A stretch of DNA of 64,000 bases from Chloroflexi bacterium TSY (GTDB taxonomy: Bacteria > Chloroflexota > Anaerolineae > Caldilineales > Caldilineaceae): contig JAHBNG010000003.1 in assembly GCA_019217005.1 (NCBI GenBank), positions 62,001 through 126,000 of the forward strand. The letters are read 5' to 3'. The position numbers and the translations under genes are program-made. Within the stretch, counting starts at the first letter, position 1; every line of letters begins with the position of its first letter. Under the pieces are notes generated by a model, which was not told the origin of the DNA, made no database searches, and was given only the letters and a program-made list of their open reading frames with translations. Shown here piece by piece: positions 16,919 to 25,701 of this stretch.

Positions 16919-17550
16919 ATATTTGACACATCCATTCAGATGCTTTATGAGCTGCGCCACTCCAGTAAAATTGTCAACAGGATCCAGTAAACAGTCAGTT
17001 AGCGAGCAGTCATTCTGCTGAGTGAAAAGTTACACTACTTGCGAAGTAGATCCGCCCGCCTAAGCTGACGACTGAACACTACTTAACTGTTTACTTTCGT
17101 TACTGGATTGGTCAATTGAAAAGTCGCCGTTCGTCGAGTGCTCGAATCACTCAACGAACAGCTTACCGCCCAAACTGTCCAAGCAGTCTGGGTGGCTGTG
17201 TTTCAGTTTAATAGCTCCTTACGAGTCTGTCAAAACGGATGCGGCCACCTCGATTGCGGATGCCTCTGCCCAACAGCGGCAGGACATCCACAAGTTGGGG
17301 TGGTCGCTTTCCATTTGGCCATTGTCTCAACAGGAGGGATGATGAAGTGATTCGTGATTCCTCCTGTCATCAATAGGGGATGTGGTGCGTATTGCGTATT
17401 ACTCGTTGAGATGTTGGTTGTGCTAGATATAGCTTGTTGGGGTTAACAGTGCTTGTCCCACTCATTTCTTGCAGCACAACCTGATTGTCGGCCAGTATCA
17501 CGCAACACGCACTACGCAGCACGTCCCCCATTCCTCAAAAGGAGCAGATC
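16919..17550. other. Intergenic, no gene seen
   Basis: About 630 bases without a credible gene. Short open frames lack ribosome binding sites. The last 20 bases hold the RBS (AAAAGGAGCAGATC) for the gene at 17551. Confidence 0.55.
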
Positions 17551-17766
17551 ATGTCAAATCAACCACAACCCACGCCCTATCCCTGGGGCGACTTGCGCCA
17601 AAAATGGAACTTGGAGCAGATCAGCACCGAACAAGCTGTCGGCCAACTCATCGTTTGGGGTCAACAGCACGAGGCGCGCCTGCTGGCCCTTCTGCGCGAA
17701 CTCGAAGCAATCGCTCAGTCAGTGGCAGATTTGGATACTCGGGTGCAGGGGGTGGAGAGGCGGTAG
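17551..17766 (+). CDS. Small helical protein, 71 aa
   Basis: Starts MSNQPQPTPYPWGDLRQKWN behind an excellent AAAAGGAGCAGATC site, which excludes the longer frame from 17485. The second half (ARLLALLRELEAIAQSVADL, DTRVQGVERR) is strongly amphipathic and probably a coiled coil. No known domain. It ends just before the 175-bp tandem repeat array. Function unknown. Confidence 0.65.
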   Translation: MSNQPQPTPYPWGDLRQKWNLEQISTEQAVGQLIVWGQQHEARLLALLRELEAIAQSVADLDTRVQGVERR

Positions 17767-17775
17767 GGTTTGGCC

Positions 17776-18520
17776 TCACCCACCCCAACCCCTCCCTCTC
17801 CACTTTGACTTCTTGGTTCGCGAGTCGATTACTCTTGCGTGGAGAGGGAGGGGCGCTCCGCACAAAGAGGTCATGTTGAGACGAAGACTTCACGCTTGGA
17901 CAGGGATACAAGCTTTGTCCAACGCCACTCGGTTCAAGTTCGTCACTCTAGAGAGTTTCTGCCCCCTCCTCTCCATGTACTTGATGTTGGTTCGGAAGTC
18001 GATTACTTTTGCAGTAAAGAGGGAGGGGCGCTCCGCACAAAGAGGTCATGTTGAGACGAAGACTTCACGCTTGGACAGGGATACAAGCTTTGCCCAACGC
18101 CACTCGGTTCAAGTTCGTCACTCTAGAGAGTTTCTGCCCCCTCCTCTCCATGTACTTGATGTTGGTTCGGAAGTCGATTACTTTTGCAGTAAAGAGGGAG
18201 GGGCGCTCCGCACAAAGAGGTCATGTTGAGACGAAGACTTCACGCTTGGACAGGGATACAAGCTTTGCCCAACGCCACTCGGTTCAGGTTCGTCGTCCTA
18301 GAGAGCTTCTGCCCCCTCCTCTCCATGTGCTTGATCTTGGTTCGGGAGTCGATCGCTCTTGCAGTAAAGAGGGAGGAGCGCTCCGCACGAAGTGGTCATG
18401 TTGAGACGAAGACTTCACGCTTGGACAGGGATACAAGCTTTGCCCAACGCCACTCGGTTCAGGTTCGTCGTCCTAGAGAGCTTCTGCCCCCTCCTCTCCA
18501 TGTGCTTGAGACTTGTCGGT
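17776..18520. repeat. 175-bp tandem repeat array, about 4 copies
   Basis: The marker GGCGCTCCGCACAAAGAGGT (or near match) occurs at 17852, 18027, 18202 and 18377, an exact 175-base period. Each unit contains CCCCTCCTCTCCATG and GGGAGGGG runs that can pair, plus an AAGCTT. Copies 2 and 3 are nearly identical; copies 1 and 4 have diverged. Because 175 is not a multiple of 3, open frames through it shift in each unit, so it is not coding. No spacer variation, so not CRISPR. Confidence 0.95.
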
Positions 18521-18780
18521 CAATCTAAGGTCCCCAGAATGGAGAGGAGGGGGACGCGACCAATATCCTGACTCCGCGACGTCTCATTGGGGGGTGGTGA
18601 GGCAGCCACACCCATTCATCTCATTGGATTTGCCCCATCATCTGCGAGTAGATAAGGTTAGGGACACCGGATGAGCAAATTTTAGATTGGCTTGAAGAGA
18701 CTGGTTATACTATTTACTTATTTCTTTGCGCTTTTGTGTTATAATGCAAGCCTTGAACTGGATATAAGTCAGGGCGATTC
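18521..18780. other. Intergenic, no gene seen
   Basis: Sequence after the tandem array up to the DUF4160 start. TATACTATTTACTTATTTC with ATAATGCAAGCC around 18706-18750 is AT-rich and could hold the promoter of the DUF4160/DUF2442 pair, but no motif pair can be fixed. Confidence 0.4.
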
Positions 18781-19074
18781 ATGCTCATCGAGTGTTCGAA
18801 AACTATGCCGCAAGTCTTACGTTTTTTGGGAATCATTATCAGTCTATATTGGGAGGAAGATGCACCGCACAACTTACCCCATTTTCATGTCCGCTACAAT
18901 CGGCACCGTGCCTCTTATGGTATCGATCCTATCATCCAACTCGCTGGTGCCCTTCCCCTACGCCAGCAAAGGCTTGTGGAAGCGTGGGCCGAACTGCATC
19001 AGGGAGAATTGTTGGCCAACTGGGAACTTGTACAGCAAGGTCGATCGCCATCTAGGATTAGTGGACTTAGATAA
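18781..19074 (+). CDS. DUF4160 domain protein
   Basis: 97 residues. The hallmark is the run LGIIISLYWEEDAPHNLPHF followed by HVRYN: a Tyr/Glu-Asp-His-x-Pro-His-Phe-His segment that defines DUF4160. The C-terminal half is helical (LRQQRLVEAWAELHQGELLA, NWELVQQG). The ATG at 18781 has AGGGCG upstream; the alternative ATG at 18805 gives the usual family N-terminus MPQVLRFLGI but has a poorer site. The DUF2442 gene begins 9 bases after the stop. DUF4160-DUF2442 pairs are widespread and usually thought toxin-antitoxin-like; their mechanism is not established. Confidence 0.9.
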   Translation: MLIECSKTMPQVLRFLGIIISLYWEEDAPHNLPHFHVRYNRHRASYGIDPIIQLAGALPLRQQRLVEAWAELHQGELLANWELVQQGRSPSRISGLR

Positions 19075-19083
19075 GGAGTAACA

Positions 19084-19395
19084 ATGTCTCACCCATTGTA
19101 TGATGTAACAAATTTCGAGATTGTTGGACCATATACCTTACGTGTTGAGTTTGATGATAACACAAAACAGACGATTGACTTTGAGCCGGTCTTATTTGGC
19201 GAGGTTTATGGAATGCTTAGAGACTTAACGATCTTCAATCAGGTGCGCCTGGATCCCGAAACCCGCACCCTAGTCTGGCCGAACGACGCTGATTTTGACC
19301 CATGGGTACTCCATGAATGGCCTCGGCTAGTTGATAAGCTGGCCGAACGCGCACAATCCTGGGTGTCGGAGTCGGCGGTTGCCGTTCATGGGTAA
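19084..19395 (+). CDS. DUF2442 domain protein
   Basis: 103 residues, partner of the DUF4160 gene 9 bases upstream; TAAGGAGTAACA precedes the ATG. Family features: LYDVTNFEIVGPYTLRVEFD, DNTKQTIDFEPVLFGEVYGM, then FNQVRLDPETRTLVWPNDAD with WVLHEWP. The F-x-x-V-R-L-D-x-x-x-x-T-x-x-W-P-N-x-A-D-x-x segment is the classic DUF2442 signature. It is probably the regulatory or antitoxin-like partner. No damage is seen. Confidence 0.92.
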   Translation: MSHPLYDVTNFEIVGPYTLRVEFDDNTKQTIDFEPVLFGEVYGMLRDLTIFNQVRLDPETRTLVWPNDADFDPWVLHEWPRLVDKLAERAQSWVSESAVAVHG

Positions 19396-19456
19396 GGAAG
19401 AGCATATGCAGTCTAGCGAGCGTCGCACAGGTCTCTTCAAACGCTCACTCACCTAG

Positions 19457-19849
19457 AATCATCAAACCTGTGCGTCGCACGCGGGTGGATGTGTACCTCC
19501 CCATCCGAGGAATGTAGCTGGTAGAGCGAAGAACCACGGGATACGGATTTTCTCCAGAGAGCAAGTATCCCGTTTCGCCGCCACAGCCTGCACATCTATC
19601 ATAAATCTTCCTGCTCCTCCACTCCATATTAATTCAGAAGGTGTTCCATTTAGCTTTCTCATTACCGGTCTAGCTGATTTGCCCACCGCAGAACGACAAT
19701 TGGTTCTGTCTGTTCTAACCTCTCCGCCCGTTAACGGTTGGCTGGACATTTCGACTGTCCAACAGCTGCCCGATTCGCCATTTACCGTGACCCACTTGGA
19801 ATCAGCACCGCAGCCGATCAGAGAGTTGGTTCCGGCGATTGCTTCATAG
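19457..19849 (+). pseudogene. Open frame without a start, possible gene remnant
   Basis: A frame open from the TAG at 19454 to the TAG at 19847-19849 has no ATG, GTG or strong start. Its latter half reads like a real protein: NLPAPPLHINSEGVPFSFLI, TGLADLPTAERQLVLSVLTS, PPVNGWLDISTVQQLPDSPF and ESAPQPIRELVPAIAS. It may be the 3' remnant of a gene whose 5' end was lost next to the DUF2442 gene. No domain is recognised. The antisense frames at 19445-19749 look like shadows. Confidence 0.35.
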
Positions 19850-19906
19850 TAACCTTAACGGATGAAGATGGCGAAGATGCACAAGAGTTAACTTTGCGTT
19901 TCTCCA

Positions 19907-19949
19907 TACGCCACGTTACAATGAACCAAATCTGTTGTAACGTGGCGTA
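19907..19949. promoter_or_regulatory. Perfect 15-bp palindrome upstream of hicB, likely operator
   Basis: TACGCCACGTTACAA (19907-19921) is the exact reverse complement of TTGTAACGTGGCGTA (19935-19949), with a 13-nt spacer. It ends 17 bases before the hicB start and just before the RBS GAGGAGGAAG. HicB antitoxins autoregulate by binding palindromes in this position, so an operator role is likely. Confidence 0.6.
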
Positions 19950-20179
19950 CGAGGAGGAAGATAGTGATGGAATATCAATTACCGCTTAAAATCTCGCGAG
20001 AAGAAAATCTCTGGATGGCTCGTACTTCTGCGATTCAGGGCTTTTTGGCAACGGGCGAAACGCTTGACCAACTGTTTCATGAGATACCCAATATTGTGCA
20101 GGCCCTCTTTGAGGTGTGCCAAGATAAGGGGTGAGCATTCATTGAAGCGGCACCAGACGTTCAACCAGATGATATTGTA

Positions 20180-21680
20180 CTTTACTTTCTGGTAAAAGAA
20201 AAGAGATGAGGTGAGAAATGTGACAAAAAGCGGTTAGCGTTTCATCCTAAAGGTAGAGAACCCAAAAAGGAGGAAGGAATGCTAACCGCGCCAGAAATAA
20301 CTATAGCAGTACTGATGAATGTATTGCAAGTAACGCCGGTGGGAACAAACGTAAATGTAATGCGTCTGATGTGGGCGATGATGAATGGGTCGTTTCTGAA
20401 AAGTCGAGGAGCAATCCATAGTGGATTGAGTGAAAGCGGGTTTGAAGATGAGGAGCTCCGGCGAAGCTGGTGGAGCTTTCGATATGGATCATGGGATATT
20501 GCAAGCCTGCTCTCATCGTGGCAAGAAGAAGTGGAGTGGAAAGGGAATGGGAGGCAAAAAAGTTAGAAGGATACCGAGTGAAAAGCATAGATATCACAGG
20601 GTTCTGGCGACCGAAGCGCAAGGGAAAGTGAACCGACTCTATAACTCAACGGCTCGTCGGGCATTGCCCGCTCATCTTTGGAGTGATGATAAGCTCGGGG
20701 GAGATAGGCGGGAAACGAGTGCCACTGCTCAAGGCAATCATGAGATGCGAGGTAGGCACAAAGGAAAGTGAGTTTCGGAAAAAGCTGCTGAAAGAGACGA
20801 AGAAATCACTGGAGTCAGACGAAGTGGCGGTGGTCGATGCCGGGTTTACAATCAGAGAAATGCTAGAAAGCGACGTCGACCGATTTGTCCTTCGGGAAGC
20901 GATTAACTGCACAGCGCGCCGCAATGAGTTACCCGAACGTAAGGAAAAAAGGCAGACCACCCGAATATGGTGATATTGTGCGTCCGCTCTCTCGATGCTA
21001 TAGGGGAAAGCGACTCGAGGCCACAACTCCAGACTCGTTTGGTCAATTTGTCTATAGTGGTCGCCTGATTCGCTATCAAGCATGGCACAATCTCGTCCCC
21101 AGGACAACCAAGGTGGATACAGCCAACCGCACCTATTCGATTTACGTCTTTCAGGATCCTGCTTATCACACACCTTTGGTTCTGGCGACCGTCATGGCTT
21201 TACAAGCTGAAACCATTTATCTTTTCTCTCTGGAGCGCTGGCCTGTTGAACATCCCCCCTTGGCTTCCAAGCAGATGATTGGCTTACATCGTCAATTTGT
21301 TCATGCCGATGAGGCTTGCTTCCGCTTACCTGAACTGGGGCTGCTGGCTGGCAATCTTCTTTCCCATTTAGCCGCTTCTCTTCCTCCCATACCGACTGGC
21401 TACTGGGATCGAGAGCCTCAAGCCACTCCCGGCCGTTTGCGCCGCGTTCTCTCGAGTGCTCTTTTTCCAACTCCCGACCAACTCGACCCTGACTTTCGGA
21501 AAAAGGCCTCGGTTTCACACCATTTACCTAAAGGCGTTCTCGCTCATCGCCGCCTCAATGCCGCTGCTTAAACTAGCCGAGCACTATTTTTACATTTTAT
21601 CCCGTTTTTTCAGGGTGGATTCTTTTTTCCGCCCCTTTCGGTTTGCCCTTTGTCACTCAAGCCTTTACCAGAAAGTAAAG
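20180..21680 (+). mobile_element. IS type 1, copy 1 (in hicB)
   Basis: 1501 bp with ends CTTTACTTTCTGGTAAA in inverted orientation. The left target copy is TTGTA (20175-20179); the right is TTTTA (21681-21685), one mismatch, while the restored hicB frame needs TTGTA. A leader of about 100 bases contains GCGGTTAGC, which pairs with GCTAACCGC at the transposase start. Confidence 0.95.
20279..21571 (+). pseudogene. IS type 1 transposase, frameshifted
   Basis: A DDE-type transposase, probably IS4-superfamily. It begins MLTAPEITIAVLMNVLQVTP and its first frame stops at 20566 (SWQEEVEWKGNGRQKS). AAAAAAG just before that stop would let a -1 slip join the next frame (KKLEGYRVKSIDITGFWRP). Later single-base differences relative to copy 2 break the frame again: GCGCAAGG for GCTGCAAGG, CCCGCTC for CCCGCGCTC, and extra bases near 20946 and 21004. 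Catalytic-region pieces survive: VAVVDAGFTIREMLE, and ERWPVEHPPLASKQMIGLHR near the C-terminus, where the Glu is the likely third catalytic residue. The copy cannot be active as it stands. Confidence 0.85.
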
Positions 21681-21730
21681 TTTTATGGACCTTTGAAATG
21701 CCACACCCGGTTTTGCAAGCGGCATAGCCT

Positions 21731-21937
21731 ATGCGGTATAGTGAACTGCGACGCAAGCTTCGCAAGCTTGTCTGCGAACCGTTGCGTCAAGCTGGTGGGA
21801 GTCACGAAATCTGGTGGCGACCCGATTCAGAGTTCCGTACTGTCATCCCCAATTATCCCTCCAAAGAAATCCCGAAAGGAACGCTCAGGGCAATTCTAAA
21901 AGATCTTGGACTCACGATGAAGGATTTGCAACGGTGA
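21731..21937 (+). CDS. hicA: HicA-type mRNA interferase toxin
   Basis: HicA cleaves mRNA in a translation-independent way and is held in check by HicB. 68 residues: MRYSELRRKLRKLVCEPLRQ, then AGGSHEIWWRPDSEFRTVIP, and YPSKEIPKGTLRAILKDLGL. The catalytic His is in GGSHEIW. The double-stranded RNA-binding-like fold pattern and C-terminal helix are complete. It starts 4 bases after the ancestral hicB stop, so the order is antitoxin then toxin. An IS now lies between most of hicB and this gene, which should uncouple toxin expression from antitoxin control. No lesion is seen in the toxin itself. Confidence 0.88.
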   Translation: MRYSELRRKLRKLVCEPLRQAGGSHEIWWRPDSEFRTVIPNYPSKEIPKGTLRAILKDLGLTMKDLQR

Positions 21938-21953
21938 TCGGTTGTCAAGCCTT

Positions 21954-22738
21954 TTAGCGACGAATAATGGGCAAGTAGAGCGTCTCAGAGAACTTCTTTT
22001 CTTCTATTGGCGCTAATTCTTCTGCTTCAACGCTGAACTGGAAACCCTGACTCTTTGCTCTGGCAGCAATCGGTGTTGAGACTTCACCAACGATCACGCC
22101 ATACGCATCTACGAAGAACTGGAAAGTGTCTTGGCTTGCTAAACCAATTTAGAAGTCCAAGTCGAATGATTCGTCTGGCGACAAGACCCCATCTTCACTC
22201 AATGCGCCGGCTGGCACCGACAGGATTGCACCGACATCGCCGGGCTCATCATCAGCATTGAGCAAGATATTGCCACCTGTCAACTCGATTACCTCGAAGT
22301 AAAGATCAGTTAGTGCTGCCGTGCCAATATTGTGGAATGTGGTGGAGATGGTGTAAGTCCCAGATGGTCCAAGAGGAACTGGTTCGGGGTTGAGCATTGT
22401 GTCGCGACGTTCTAAGCTCAGGAGGAAGTTGACGTTAGTTGGAACATCAGATGCTTGACTAGCCACCAAATCCAGCCGCCGATAGGTGCCAAAGTCCCAC
22501 TGAGCTGATTGTTCAGCAGGGATACGACTGAGTTGCCCTTGGCAACGAAGGTAGGCGATTCGGCCACATAGATGCCATCCACCCAGGCTGTGACCAGCGT
22601 TCCTGCGGATACGGCTGCGCCATCGAGGGTGACGAGGCCGTAGAAGCTGGAAGGCAGCGGTGGTGCGGCTCTGGTGATCAGGGTCGTGACCAGGAACAAA
22701 ACGACTGTTGAAAGGAGAGGTACTTTGACTTTGCTCAT
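21954..22738 (-). pseudogene. Secreted repeat-type protein, frameshift plus stop
   Basis: Starts at ATG 22738 (CGGAGAAATCAT upstream) with a signal peptide, MSKVKVPLLSTVVLFLVTTL then ITRAAPPLPSSFYGLVTLDG. The first frame holds until about 22490-22560, then the reading moves to a second frame (QASDVPTNVNFLLSLERRDT, TISTTFHNIGTAALTDLYFE), a CARDB-like stretch. That frame meets TAA at 22149-22151 but carries on in register to GFQFSVEAEELAPIEEKKFS and ETLYLPIIRR before the final TAA at 21954. The C-terminal LYLPIIRR is the same kind of (Y/F)LP tail as in the protease at 2402. So one frameshift and one nonsense codon have inactivated a secreted protein of about 260 residues. Confidence 0.75.
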
Positions 22739-22938
22739 ATGATTTCTCCGTGTACCAAGCAAATGATGCCAAGAGTGCTGTTAGCAAGACAAATATTCGG
22801 TGGTATACTTCGACATCAACTCTATTTCTCATCTACCACAAATATGCGCAGTAGATGCTTTCTCTGATTAGCACATGATGACCTGCACATATTTGGGAGA
22901 TGAGCCAAATCTATTTTGTCATTACTTAGAGGTTGACC

Positions 22939-23208
22939 ATGAATCAATCGATTACTGTCGACGCGATTTTGGCCTTGACCGAGCAACTTTCTATTGTGGA
23001 TAAGGTGCGTTTAATTGAACGTGTTGCACAGCAGATTACACGCGAGCTGGATTCTCCAAAACCGAAACCTAGGAAATCTCTGCGTGGTTTGTGGCGTGGT
23101 ATCCATATCAATACTGTTGAAATTAACGAGGCGCGCCGTGAAGTATGGTCCAGGTTTCCATGTGAAGAAAAAGGATTTTCTCTGAGAACGAAATTGAACT
23201 CTCTCTGA
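22939..23208 (+). CDS. Antitoxin-like small protein, orphan
   Basis: ATG at 22939 follows TTAGAGG. The sequence MNQSITVDAILALTEQLSIV, DKVRLIERVAQQITRELDSP, PRKSLRGLWRGIHINTVEIN and EARREVWSRFP closely follows the pattern of short antitoxins that precede PIN-domain toxins in cyanobacteria and Chloroflexota, which usually end Trp-x-x-Phe-Pro-Arg-Glu-Asp. Here the end is FPCEEKGFSLRTKLNSL, suggesting a late frameshift, and no PIN toxin follows. It is therefore probably an orphan left by decay. Function as antitoxin is inferred from this resemblance. Confidence 0.6.
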   Translation: MNQSITVDAILALTEQLSIVDKVRLIERVAQQITRELDSPKPKPRKSLRGLWRGIHINTVEINEARREVWSRFPCEEKGFSLRTKLNSL

Positions 23209-25701
23209 AGCTCTCTTATTCCGAATAAACTCTAATGAAAAAGCTGTTTCCTATGAGCCACTGCGTAACACTTCGGTCCTCGCCACTGCATTTTTATCTA
23301 GTTCAAGAGGCAGAATTGGCCTACCTAAGATTATCGGTGGATCATAATTAGATGGGATTAGATAAGCAACAATCTTATCAGCGTATTGATCCCTGCCTCC
23401 CGTGGTTATATCACAAGTCCAGCGACCATCTGGAAGAATTATAGTATGCGGTTGAGTTTCATAAGGTTTGATCCACCAATTACCCGCGACACGAATATAG
23501 ACCACTACTCGATACCCCCCAGGGGGAACGTGCCAAACTTGACCATTTAGGTTGTCAACACTGCCATATATTGGCACGTCCACAAATTCAATGGCAGGAG
23601 TTCCTGGACCGCCCGGGATCGCAGTACCACTCCAATTGTCAGGAATGGTTTTGTCATCAAAAACATCCTGCATATTAGACTTTAACATCCCATCTTTGTC
23701 CCATATGCCCCAACATGCACCTTGTGGTCCTTCGTATGCAGCTTTCCACGGTTCATCATATGTCTCAAAATAGAAATATGGAACGTTAACAGCGCGTGCC
23801 CACGAAACAAAATTTAGATAATAGAAAGCCGCATTTTCAGGGGATGCCACAGCGTTCTCAATTTGTTCGCCACACGAAGGCCAGCCAGTTTCGGACATGA
23901 TGACATTTTTATCTCCAGCCACTGCTTTTACGTGCTGGTAGCGACCATGAATCATCGCTACTGCATGCTCTAGTTCGATGCCTTCCCAGTAAGGATAGAG
24001 GTTGACCATGACTAAATCGACCACATCGACTAGCAATGGGTTGTCGACAATTCGTGCATACACATCGGCCGTAGTCACAGGAATGTCAGGAAGTTCTGAT
24101 TTAACACGTTGAATATATGCAATAACCTGTGCAGCTGTCAGATCATTGCGATACAATGATTCGCTACCAACAATTGCAATGTCAACCTCACCCGCCTTTG
24201 CTCTTTTGATCAGACAGGCTATCTGCTCCTCATTTGACACTAAATCGCTGTCAAGCCATGCCCCCATTGCAATTTTCAGATTCATGTCTCGAGCAATATG
24301 TCCAGCATGTTCTAGACCATCACCACAGCTGTAAGTACGTATCCATTCCGTATAGGGAGCTATATCGGCAATGAGTGAACGTAATCTCTCTTCGGGGATT
24401 TGTGCGTCTTGACTAGGATCTTCACCATCAACTACGAATGGACCGAAATTAAGTCCGTGAAGACGGTATTCGGGAGCCGGAAGGGTGCCAGTTGGTATTT
24501 CAATCATATGTGTATATTTTCCTGTTCCATGTGCGCTTTGCGCAGTTAAAGTAATAAACTTTGTGCCAGAAGTATTCCAAGTGAATGACACAACATCATG
24601 CCCGCTGCGAACATTTACTAGGGAAGGTTGCTCGGTTGCCTGCCAACTATATGTGACATTCGGCACAGGTTCATATGAAACCACAGTACCTGTAAAAACA
24701 TAGTCGCCATTGATCGCACCTTCGATCTTTCCTTGCACTCTGACACTATACGGGATCTCTTCAACAGGCTCCGATTCATGCCAAAATGGGTTGTATCCCA
24801 AACTAGCCATGATAAACCATGCGGTAGCTCCAACATATAGCCTATTAAAGTAACACCACCCAAACCCCGTAGTTAGACCATCCTTGGGCGAGGCGACAAG
24901 ACCTTTATTGTTCGTGCGAGGAGCAAGATCTTGGAATTTGTGCAATTCGTGAAGATAGTGGTCTACTTTCGACATATTGTTAAGCATATTAAATGTAATG
25001 GCCATCTGGGCTGTGCCTTCGCTCCATGGTAAGTCAAGATCTTCGTTAAAATCAAACCCCACAAATTGAACCTACTCATTCAAGGTATATGCAGTCACGT
25101 AACGGCGCTCGGCATAATCAACTGCCTGCTGGGTCCACTTATTGATACCAAGAGCCTGCAATGCCCAAGACTGGGTATCAAGAGGTATCGTCTGCTTTCC
25201 TACAGTAATGCCATCACGCGCTACGCCTGTCCAAAAGAAGCGCCCATCTCGATACTGCGTCCATTCGACTGGAATGCCATCGCAATTTACATCACTCCTG
25301 GGTACTGGTGAATCCATTGTATTATTCCACATAGCTTCGACGAATCTACGGGCGTGTAGACTTGCCTCATGCCACTTTGTGTAGTTTGTTAATTGATAGA
25401 GACGTTCAAACGCAACGACCAAATCTAGGTTGTGTTCGGTTGATTTCCATTTTTCCGGTTCCAGATTGTCACTCCAACCGAGAAATCCTCCGAAGTAACC
25501 ACCTGCCCCTCGCACGTCGCGTGTATAAGTGATTATCCAATTTCCAAGACGTTCGACTGCATGGAGATACTGCTGCTCTTCCTGTACTTCATAGAAAGTA
25601 AGTAAGGCGAGCATAGCCCACGCCATATTTCCTGTGTCCATTCCAACAAAATCTGGATCTTCAACCCATTTTTGTCTGTCATTATCCCAAATACCCGGTA
25701 A

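Larger units (their letters stand above)
19967..21727 (+). pseudogene. hicB: HicB-type antitoxin, broken by a stop codon and an IS
   Basis: HicB normally neutralises the HicA RNase and represses its own promoter. Starting at ATG 19967 (RBS GAGGAGGAAG) the frame reads MEYQLPLKISREENLWMART, SAIQGFLATGETLDQLFHEI, PNIVQALFEVCQDKG and then TGA at 20132-20134. In the same frame it continues AFIEAAPDVQPDDIV up to the IS type 1 insertion (20180-21680). After the IS, WTFEMPHPVLQAA and TAG complete it. Removing the IS and one 5-bp target copy gives exactly 85 codons, one of them the internal TGA. The family-typical hydrophobic N-terminal HicB fold is intact. TGG to TGA is the simplest lesion (DKGWAFIE). 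Whether the truncated 55-residue product still works is unknown. Confidence 0.85.

Noticed and set aside
17776..18520. Possible CRISPR array
   Set aside because: Repeat units are contiguous 175-bp blocks without unique spacers, and no cas genes are present.
17453..18528. Several 70-258 codon plus-strand frames in the tandem repeat region
   Set aside because: The 175-bp unit length shifts frame in each copy, so open frames are a by-product of repetition; no RBS.
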